Below, in pieces: positions 31,062-37,470 of a stretch of DNA of 37,470 bases (position 1 is its first letter; the number at the start of each line of letters is the position of its first letter). The DNA is from Paraburkholderia tagetis. GTDB taxonomy: Bacteria; Pseudomonadota; Gammaproteobacteria; Burkholderiales; Burkholderiaceae. Where the stretch lies: contig NZ_JAKLJA010000055.1 in the NCBI RefSeq assembly GCF_022213065.1, forward strand, positions 1 to 37,470, in the 5' to 3' direction. Under the pieces are notes generated by a model, which saw nothing but the letters and a program-made list of their open reading frames with translations, had not been told where the DNA came from and searched no databases. The position numbers and the translations under genes are program-made.

Positions 31062-33775
31062 CCAGAGGCCTCTGGAAGGCGAAAAACCGAGGGAACCTCA
31101 GCGAAGATAATTTCCTCGTGAATGCGCTTGTTGTCGCCCCCGAGCACAACGAGTCGACCGTGAGCGACGACAACTGGAACATCAGATATTCGATTTGGAA
31201 TCACTCTCGCCGTAACACGATGAAGTCGATGATGACCGGCGACGGACCAAATCTCCGCCCTCAACCGCTGCAAACAGTTCTGAACGAGCCGGTGGTTCAA
31301 GTGCGCAAGAACGACGTCGTCTCGACCAGACGCGAGAGTGTGGTCGAAGACAATTGGGCGAATCTCTTGCGTGTGCGGATGTCGTAGCCCCTCAGTAGCG
31401 AGGCTCCAAGACCCCGTCAGATGCGGCAGTCGGAAAACGGGACACTTTGCACGCTTGCCGCTGGGGTCTGGCCAAACTCCCTCCAGCGTTGCCTCCTGCA
31501 GCGGAGGCTGTCCGGCAAGCGATAATCCTACTGTAACTACCGAGTGGATGTTATCCGGGTCCAGATGCAGTTCGCGCTTTGTCTCCGAGAGTTGCTCGTG
31601 AAGTTGCTGAAGCTGAGACCGAAGGTCATGTCTGACGCGAAGTAGCTTGCGCGAAGCCTCGCTATCGCGCTCGGCTTGTTCCGTATTGAGGTGTTTGCGA
31701 CGCCCAAGCATCGCCTCAGTTACCTGCGCGGAAATAACCGGGCCAACCTTGCCCAAGTCCTCTCGAATGTTTTCAACTTTCTGAGCTGCGCGCATCAGAA
31801 ACTCAAGGTCTCCCTCAAGGTCCCCCGGCGCGGACACTACTGCGCTTTTGGCGCTCTGGCGATAGCCTCTGCCCACGAAGTGGTAAATCATCACTTTCGG
31901 TTGACGCTGACCATGCCGGTCGATTCGGCCGTTGCGCTGCTCCATCCGATTCGGATTCCACGGAATCTCGTAGTGGATGAGTCGCGAACAATAGTTCTGT
32001 AGGTCGATACCCTCGGATGCTGAGTCTGTCGCCAGCAGGATGCGAACGGGCGATTTTTCCGGTGATGTTTGGAATGCGGCTTTCACACGTTCGCGGTCAT
32101 CGCTATGCATACCGCCATACATCGTCATGACACGGTCTTCACCAGTGAATCCATTGAAGGCAAGCAAGCCCTGCAGCCACTTCTGTGTTGCACGATATTC
32201 GGTGAAGATGATGACGCGTTCGCCAACCCAACTTCCATTGGACAACAGTGTCGACTTCAACCAGGAAAGCAATTCGGCCGCTTTCGCATCGGGCCGCATT
32301 GCAGCGTCGCCCGCCCAAGAACGTAGCTCAACGAGCAGTTGGTCTTCTTCCGCAGTTAGGGGACTGAAGAGTGCAACAGCCGAGTCGACGGCCTCATCCG
32401 TTGCGAAATCTAGCTGACTATCATCGGCCGGGTCTTCATCCAGTGCCTCGACTTGGCGGCGCAAAATACCAACGACGGGCTGTTGCTTACGACCTGCCGG
32501 CCGACGGGCGTTGCGCAGCGATTCGAGATGCTTCTCGAGCGTGAGACGAAATGCTTCCGGTGACGAGAACAGCCGCTTCTTGAGGAGCTTCATAACGAAC
32601 TCGCTCGCGAAGCGCTCCGCGTCGTCTTTAGCAGTAGTACGCAGTTCCGCGTATCGGGAAAGCGCGCGATGCGCTGCCCGCTCGGCGTCGGTGTATGGTA
32701 CTTCCAATGGTTCGATGAGGCGTTCCGGATACCGAGGCGTCCCATCCCACCGTGGTGGCAATTCGCGCTTCAGCCGTCGAACCATGACTGCCGCCAGTTG
32801 CTCCGGATTCGGTCGGACACTACGCGCGAATCGCTGATTGTCCAGCAATTCGAGAAGAGACGAAAAACTCTCCGAGTAGCCGTTATGAGGCGTTGCGGAC
32901 AAGAAGAGTTTGTGCTCGAAATGTGGCGTCAACAGACGAATTGCCGCCGTTCGTTGTGAGTCGGTCGCGTATCGCCCCGTGCCCGCTGGCGCTACGTTAT
33001 GTGCCTCGTCAACAACCAGCAGGTCAAACCGACGCGGGTAAATCGGCTGCCCGGGAGCGGGCAGCGCTTCCCGCATCAGTCGTAGCGGCCGTTCACGCTT
33101 GAGAAAGTCGATGGATGTGATGAGACGCGGGAAATGCGTCCATGGATTGACGTTCAAACCACGGGTGCGTCGGAGCTCCTTCATCAGCTCGCTGTCCACG
33201 ATGCGGAAATCGAGTCCAAACTTGTCCCGCATCTGGTCGCGCCACTGAATCTGGATGGCGGACGGACACACGATTAGCACCGTCCGCGCTCGGTGCCGCA
33301 GCATCATCTCCTGAATGACCAGGCCACTTTCGATGGTCTTTCCGAGACCTACATCATCTGCAATCAGCAGATTGACCCGAGGCATCTGTATGGCGCGCGC
33401 CAACGGGTCGAGCTGATAGTCCTCGATTTCGACACCGCTGCGGAAAGGAGCCTGAAGCGTTCGAGTATCGCCCTGGGCGACAGCGCCCCATCGAACCGCA
33501 TTAAGGAACGCGTCAAGGCGCTCCGGCTCATCGAATCCGGATACATTCGGCATCGAAGCGCGCTCGAGAATCGAGGCGTCAGGTTCCAACTCCCAAATCA
33601 CCCGCAGTTCCTCACCGGCGGCGTCGTCTTCGACACATGACAGCGATACGAGATTTTCGCGATTGGCGCCGTCGGTCATGCCGCTGGCGGCGACCGAATT
33701 GACAACATACCGTCTGTTGCGGACCGATACCAGTTGGCCGTTGACTGGCACCCCAATGGATTGAACGATGGTCAT
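31034..33775 (-). CDS. drmD: DISARM-type SNF2-like helicase DrmD, C-terminally truncated by IS3
   Basis: The open frame is 913 codons, of which 1-891 (down to 31101) are native and the rest is IS3 sequence. Helicase motifs: Walker A DDVGLGKTIESG (140-151), VLIVCPSAIQIQWRDQM, DEAH at 256-259 (VVDEAHNVAP), SATPHNGY (293-300), and in the second RecA domain IIFTEYRAT, TDSASEGIDLQ and QRNGRIDRHGQ (about 613-623). The segment LNVNPWTHFPRLITSIDFLKR is typical of DrmD, the helicase that defines class 1 DISARM phage defence (with DrmMI, DrmA, DrmB, DrmC). None of those partners is in the window; they should have lain beyond the IS3 insertion and seem deleted. Alternatively it is another SNF2-type defence helicase. 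The start has a weak AAGAAAAG site. Confidence 0.75.
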   Translation of the reverse strand: MTIVQSIGVPVNGQLVSVRNRRYVVNSVAASGMTDGANRENLVSLSCVEDDAAGEELRVIWELEPDASILERASMPNVSGFDEPERLDAFLNAVRWGAVAQGDTRTLQAPFRSGVEIEDYQLDPLARAIQMPRVNLLIADDVGLGKTIESGLVIQEMMLRHRARTVLIVCPSAIQIQWRDQMRDKFGLDFRIVDSELMKELRRTRGLNVNPWTHFPRLITSIDFLKRERPLRLMREALPAPGQPIYPRRFDLLVVDEAHNVAPAGTGRYATDSQRTAAIRLLTPHFEHKLFLSATPHNGYSESFSSLLELLDNQRFARSVRPNPEQLAAVMVRRLKRELPPRWDGTPRYPERLIEPLEVPYTDAERAAHRALSRYAELRTTAKDDAERFASEFVMKLLKKRLFSSPEAFRLTLEKHLESLRNARRPAGRKQQPVVGILRRQVEALDEDPADDSQLDFATDEAVDSAVALFSPLTAEEDQLLVELRSWAGDAAMRPDAKAAELLSWLKSTLLSNGSWVGERVIIFTEYRATQKWLQGLLAFNGFTGEDRVMTMYGGMHSDDRERVKAAFQTSPEKSPVRILLATDSASEGIDLQNYCSRLIHYEIPWNPNRMEQRNGRIDRHGQRQPKVMIYHFVGRGYRQSAKSAVVSAPGDLEGDLEFLMRAAQKVENIREDLGKVGPVISAQVTEAMLGRRKHLNTEQAERDSEASRKLLRVRHDLRSQLQQLHEQLSETKRELHLDPDNIHSVVTVGLSLAGQPPLQEATLEGVWPDPSGKRAKCPVFRLPHLTGSWSLATEGLRHPHTQEIRPIVFDHTLASGRDDVVLAHLNHRLVQNCLQRLRAEIWSVAGHHRLHRVTARVIPNRISDVPVVVAHGRLVVLGGDNKRIHEEIIFAEVPSVFRLPEASGYAAASLVC

Positions 33776-34011
33776 ATATCTTTTCTTGCAAGGCTAGGCG
33801 GCGTATTTTAGGGCCAAATCATCCACTTTGGAGACGGGTTGACAGTCATACCCCTAAGACCGAGCGCTCCGTAAGCCCTTGATTCCAAACAACTCCCCAA
33901 AAAACCAAGGCTCTCGACCCAAGTGGCCGCATTCACAGCGGTTTACGGCTTCTATTTGTCTTTACAATAGGTTCAAAATCCTAACACCACTGAAGCCGGG
34001 GGCAACGGGGG
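33776..34011. promoter_or_regulatory. Divergent promoter region between drmD and the Sir2–Ago gene
   Basis: 236 bp, markedly more AT-rich than its flanks near 33880-33990. Both defence genes must be transcribed outward from here. No palindrome of the 17-bp type and no clear consensus promoter could be fixed by eye. Confidence 0.5.
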
Positions 34012-37000
34012 ATGAAGGCCGAATTTGAAGCGGTTTTACGAAGTGAAGCCGTCACAAGGCTTCCCGTAGACGCATTTGTGCGCGCAATTACTGTCAATAG
34101 GGGGCGCCGAATTGCGCTCCTGCTCGGCGCAGGTGCCTCGCTCTCATCTGGAATGCCAAGCGCCGAAAGATGCATCTGGGAGTGGAAGCGTGACATCTTC
34201 GTAACAAACAACCCAACCTTACGCGATGCCGTCGGCGAGCTTTCGCTTGCCGGAACAAAAGCTCGGATACAGCAGTGGCTTGACCTTAGGGGAAACTATC
34301 CGACTGCGGGAGCGGAGGCCGAGTACTCCTTTTACGCCGCCGAATGCTACCCGACTGGGGCTGATAGGCGTGCGTTCTTTCACCGATATGTTCAGACTGC
34401 TCTCCCCCATACCGGATACAAGCTGCTGCCGCTGCTGGCCCGATGCGAACTCCTAAAGTCCGTATGGACGACAAATTTCGATGGGCTCGTAGCGAGAGCC
34501 TGCGCGACAGCTAACGTTATTGCCGTCGAAACTGGCATCGACTGTCTCCAGCGCATCCTACGCCCGCATGTCAACGGTGAACTTAGAGTAGCGTCTCTGC
34601 ATGGCGACTACAGATATGACGCGCTGAAGAACACCGGCGAAGAACTCCAACGGCAGGAGCATGAGCTTACCCAAGCACTTATGCACGAAGTCGTTGATTG
34701 TGACCTAGTCGTGCTCGGATACAGCGGACGAGACACGTCCCTGATGAACCTCCTTGAAGACGCCTTTTTGAAGCCCGGGCAAACGCGCCTGTATTGGTGT
34801 GGTTTCGGAGACACGCCCTCCGCTAATGTCGCGGAGTTACTGGGTAAAGTGCATGCGTCAGGACGAGATGCCTTTTATATCGCGACCGAAGGCTTCGACG
34901 ACGTAATAGCGCGTATCGCACTCCACTACCTAGACGGTCCACTTCTCGCCGAAGCAAAAACTATTCTTGATGTTGCCGGGAAGCCCCAACAAGCTACCAG
35001 GCTCTTCGCTGTTCCACCGCTGAGCGCCACGGCACTCGTCAAGAGCAACGCATACCCGATGACGTACCCACAGGAAATACTCCAGCTCAGGCTCGATTTC
35101 CCCGAAAACGAGCACCGCCGGTCATGGCTGGAGGGAAAGCTCGATGGGATAGACGCCAGCGCGGTGGTCGCAGGAGATGGAGCATTTGCGCTCGGTGACG
35201 CAGCGACACTGGCAAAGTGCCTGGGCGACAACCTGACGGCGAGCATCTCGGCTCTTGCGATTTCCGACGACGAGTTTGCAAAGGACGGTCGTATCAGGTC
35301 AGTGCTGCAGCGATGTCTTGTTCGCAGTGCGGCGCGCCTCCTAAACGTAGAAAGTGACGGGTGGCGGCTGTGGGACGCATCCCCGTACACCAAGAAGCGC
35401 TTCGATGGTGGAACGTTCGCGATTCATCGAGCCGTACGCATTCGGTTTATGTCCCTGAGCAAGCAGCCACTAGCCGTCCTCATGCCTGAAGTAATCGTTA
35501 AGGATGCTACAGGAGCGCTAGCTCACCGCGACATAGCGAAAATCCTGAAAAACGAAATCTATGGCTTCCAGCACAACAGGGAATTCGACGCTGACCTTCA
35601 ACATTGGACTTCTCGCCTCGCGGGAATCGACATACCAGCTTTGGGTGGAGGGCATTACCGCCTCCGCAAAGCGCCCTGGTATGCTGGTCTCGCACAAAAA
35701 GGAAAGCCGCCTCTTCCACAGAAGTTCGAGAAGCACGCTCGGCAAAACGGGCTCATTGTGCAAGACGTGCCGCTCGTCTTCTCATCTTCTACTGGCTCAC
35801 AGGAGGTGAGGCACGCGAATCCGCTTCAGGGTTTGGTCCAAAACCGCCCGTGGGACTTCGGTATCACTCGCGCGGGTCTCGCAAGCAATATCGAGGTTTC
35901 CGTAGTATGTCCCAAGAGAGATGGGGAGCATCTGAAGCGCTTTTTGCTCGGACTACATGAGCGTGCCGCCCCCGAACAAGCTGAGCAAGACTATCTGCAT
36001 GTTTATCCCGGCTTCGCTGCTGGGTTCGGGCTGCCCCTATCGGTACCCTCCCCAGGCGACGCTAACTGGCTTGACGTTGACGACATTCTGCCAAGCGACG
36101 TTCTATCCGCCGCCAAGAAGCTAGCGCTGAGGATTTGCCGTGGGCTCGACGCAATCCGGTTGCTAAATCCGAGAGCCGTCGCCATCGTCTACGTTCCTGC
36201 GCGATGGCAGGACCTCAATATCGTGCGGACGGATTCTGAGAATTTCAATCTGCATGATTACGTCAAGGCATATGCCGCGCGCGCGGGCTTGAGCACCCAA
36301 CTAATCCGGGAAAAAACGGCAGGCTCTACTCAGCTCTGCCGCGTTCGATGGTGGCTTTCCCTAGCGCTCTATACAAAAGCGCTCCGAACTCCATGGCGAC
36401 TGGACTGTATCGACGATGAAACGGCGTACGTCGGCCTTGGGTACAGCATTGACCATACCGCAGAACTTGGCACGCACATCCTACTCGGCTGTAGTCACCT
36501 TTACAGCGCAAGAGGTGAGGGGCTGCAGTTCCGCTTGGGCCGTATAGAGAACCCGATTATCCGAGGCAGGAATCCGTTCATGTCAGAAGACGACGCGCGC
36601 AGAACTGGAGAAAACATTCGTCAATTGTTCTTCGACTCAAAGATGAGGCTCCCTTCGCGGGTTGTAATCCATAAGCGCACGGGCTTCATCGAAGAGGAAC
36701 GGCGCGGCTTGTGCCAAGGGCTGGACGGCGTTCCGAACATAGAACTTATAGAAGTCAAGATAGAAGAGTCGCTGCGCTACATTGCATCGAAGCTTGTATC
36801 AGGGAAGCCGGAAGTCGACAGCTTCCCCGTGCCTCGTGGGACGACGATTGTCACAGGCGGCCATTCGGCTTTGCTCTGGCTACATGGTTCAACGCCACAT
36901 GCCCAGAATCCCAGGCTCAAGTACTTCCAGGGCAAGCGTCGTATTCCTGCGCCGCTTTCTATTCGACGGTACATGGGCCAGTCCGACATCGTTCAGGTCG

Positions 37001-37158
37001 CATCCGAAATCCTGGGCCTCTCGAAGATGAACTGGAATACCTTCGACTACTACTCGCTTCTGCCTGCGACCCTGGATTCCGCATCGGCAATTGCAAAAGT
37101 TGGCATGTATCTAAGTGGGTTCACGTCCGCACCCTACGACTACCGACTTTTGATATAA
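34012..37158 (+). CDS. Single-chain Sir2–APAZ–MID–PIWI short prokaryotic Argonaute
   Basis: 1048 residues, complete. Residues 30-310 are a SIR2 NADase-type domain: LLLGAGASLSSG (GAGAS 39-43), WTTNFDGLVARA (Asn155, Asp157), SLHGDY (catalytic-type His197) and VLGYSGRD (236-241). About 345-600 is the APAZ region. About 605-795 is MID, with the guide 5'-end pocket pattern LHDYVKAYAARAGLSTQLIR (748-767) and WWLSLALYTKA. About 800-1048 is PIWI (AYVGLGYSID, VVIHKRTGFIEEE, ALLWLHGSTPH); the first catalytic Asp is replaced (VGLGYS), so slicing is unlikely. Known Sir2-linked short Argonautes use a guide to sense invader nucleic acid and then destroy NAD, killing the infected cell. Most are two genes; here both are one chain. 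GGGGG precedes the ATG. Confidence 0.92.
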   Translation: MKAEFEAVLRSEAVTRLPVDAFVRAITVNRGRRIALLLGAGASLSSGMPSAERCIWEWKRDIFVTNNPTLRDAVGELSLAGTKARIQQWLDLRGNYPTAGAEAEYSFYAAECYPTGADRRAFFHRYVQTALPHTGYKLLPLLARCELLKSVWTTNFDGLVARACATANVIAVETGIDCLQRILRPHVNGELRVASLHGDYRYDALKNTGEELQRQEHELTQALMHEVVDCDLVVLGYSGRDTSLMNLLEDAFLKPGQTRLYWCGFGDTPSANVAELLGKVHASGRDAFYIATEGFDDVIARIALHYLDGPLLAEAKTILDVAGKPQQATRLFAVPPLSATALVKSNAYPMTYPQEILQLRLDFPENEHRRSWLEGKLDGIDASAVVAGDGAFALGDAATLAKCLGDNLTASISALAISDDEFAKDGRIRSVLQRCLVRSAARLLNVESDGWRLWDASPYTKKRFDGGTFAIHRAVRIRFMSLSKQPLAVLMPEVIVKDATGALAHRDIAKILKNEIYGFQHNREFDADLQHWTSRLAGIDIPALGGGHYRLRKAPWYAGLAQKGKPPLPQKFEKHARQNGLIVQDVPLVFSSSTGSQEVRHANPLQGLVQNRPWDFGITRAGLASNIEVSVVCPKRDGEHLKRFLLGLHERAAPEQAEQDYLHVYPGFAAGFGLPLSVPSPGDANWLDVDDILPSDVLSAAKKLALRICRGLDAIRLLNPRAVAIVYVPARWQDLNIVRTDSENFNLHDYVKAYAARAGLSTQLIREKTAGSTQLCRVRWWLSLALYTKALRTPWRLDCIDDETAYVGLGYSIDHTAELGTHILLGCSHLYSARGEGLQFRLGRIENPIIRGRNPFMSEDDARRTGENIRQLFFDSKMRLPSRVVIHKRTGFIEEERRGLCQGLDGVPNIELIEVKIEESLRYIASKLVSGKPEVDSFPVPRGTTIVTGGHSALLWLHGSTPHAQNPRLKYFQGKRRIPAPLSIRRYMGQSDIVQVASEILGLSKMNWNTFDYYSLLPATLDSASAIAKVGMYLSGFTSAPYDYRLLI

Positions 37159-37185
37159 CTCCATTCGACCGGGGCCACACTAGCT

Positions 37186-37350
37186 ATGCGAAACGTCAAA
37201 GCGATTTCCCATGAGCGCTTCAACGTTTACGTCGACTGGACTCGTTCCGCGCACATTCGCGACGCAATTCTCGAGCTCGAATGGTACGCGGACGTTCATG
37301 AACGCGTGCTTGGCGTCGTCGCCATGGACCTGACGGACGAAGACTATAGT
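37186..37350 (+). pseudogene. Unknown gene next to Sir2–Ago, interrupted by the ISL3 element
   Basis: ATG 37186 lies 27 bp after the Sir2–Ago stop on the same strand, so the two probably form an operon. The native part has 55 codons (MRNVKAISHERFNVYVDWTR, AILELEWYADVHERVLGVVA, MDLTDEDYSG) and looks like the start of a soluble alpha/beta protein with several Trp and Asp/Glu residues. At 37351 the GGCTCTT end of the ISL3 element begins and the frame runs on only in IS sequence. I cannot name the family; it may be an accessory of the Argonaute or a separate defence-island gene. Confidence 0.7.
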
Positions 37351-37470
37351 GGCTCTTTTGAAATTCAAATGGGTTATGCGGTATGCGGGTTGATCGAAGT
37401 GAAGTTGAGCTTGCCAGCGATCAGGAACAGCACGGTACGCATGGTTTCGATATTCGCGTAGCCACGAGCG
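37351..37470 (-). mobile_element. ISL3-family IS terminus, second copy (partial, runs off the window)
   Basis: Begins GGCTCTTTTGAAATTC and is the exact reverse complement of 3-122. The element is inserted in the gene that follows Sir2–Ago. Its transposase 3' end points into the window, as at the left end, so the two copies are in inverted orientation. Confidence 0.82.
37374..37470 (-). CDS. ISL3-family transposase, C-terminal residues only (second copy)
   Basis: The same coding tail as 1-99 on the opposite strand, with the TAA at 37376-37374. The remainder lies outside the window. Confidence 0.65.
   Translation of the reverse strand, partial: ARGYANIETMRTVLFLIAGKLNFTSINPHTA

Larger units (their letters stand above)
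29811..31100 (+). mobile_element. Complete IS3-family element (1290 bp), no target duplication
   Basis: Left end TGAGCTTCCCCCG…TTCGCCTTCCAG at 29811 and right end, read on the minus strand from 31100, TGAGGTTCCCTCG…TTCGCCTTCCAG are clear imperfect inverted repeats with the family's terminal TG…CA. The 3 bases outside the ends differ (GTC at 29808-29810, GCG at 31101-31103). The two sides belong to different broken genes (tnpA and drmD), the signature of an IS-mediated deletion or recombination between two copies. Confidence 0.9.

Noticed and set aside
1..37470. CRISPR array
   Set aside because: No set of regularly spaced identical direct repeats was found; the only tandem repeats are the 18-bp coding units at 3959-4066.

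Overview
The window looks like a draft contig from the accessory genome of a Burkholderiaceae bacterium (Burkholderia / Paraburkholderia / Caballeronia type). The basis is high-GC codon usage, the DUF4142–cupredoxin–ECF sigma operon, DUF1840 and Rrf2/SUF-type remnants, and a density of IS elements typical of that family's plasmids and islands. The two ends are the same 120 bp ISL3-family IS terminus in inverted orientation (3-122 and 37351-37470), so the contig most likely stops where an assembler met a multi-copy IS.

Layout. 1-1.7 kb: ISL3 end, then an intact IS4-type element with a 9-bp target duplication and a 20-bp hairpin before its transposase. 1.8-7.4 kb: a small membrane protein, a zinc-ribbon/TPR-like membrane protein and three toxin-antitoxin pairs (CcdAB, HicAB, Phd/ParE-RelE). 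7.4-8.6 kb: junkyard of truncated transposases. 8.6-10.1 kb: translationally coupled DUF4142 / cupredoxin / ECF sigma operon. 10.3-16.2 kb: several tiny genes (membrane peptides, a 51-residue zinc-ribbon protein), a metallophosphoesterase, and decayed genes (DUF1840, IS5-type). 16.2-23.2 kb: metabolic/stress block with a ClC chloride channel with CBS domains, an Rrf2 regulator stub, a cytosolic glucoamylase, a DUF488 protein, an HMA-like protein lacking its metal motif, and a lone succinate dehydrogenase iron-sulfur subunit. Four copies of one 17-bp palindrome (consensus ATATCACRTTRTGATAT) lie in front of genes from 12.3 to 22.4 kb and suggest a shared regulator.

23.3-31.1 kb: an IS110 element, a long perfect hairpin, a truncated DnaJ-domain gene, and a Tn3-family transposon core made of a tyrosine recombinase coupled to TnpA. 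TnpA is cut after its second catalytic Asp by a complete IS3-family element. That IS3 copy has no target duplication, and its other end cuts the last codons of a DISARM-type DrmD helicase, so IS3 probably mediated a deletion that removed the rest of both tnpA and the DISARM operon.

34.0-37.2 kb: divergent from drmD is a complete 1048-residue single-chain Sir2–APAZ–MID–PIWI short Argonaute, which by family knowledge is an NAD-depleting abortive-infection system. It is followed 27 bp later by the start of an unknown gene that the right-hand ISL3 copy interrupts. This defence island (truncated DISARM, fused short Argonaute, interrupted neighbour) is the most interesting part of the window.
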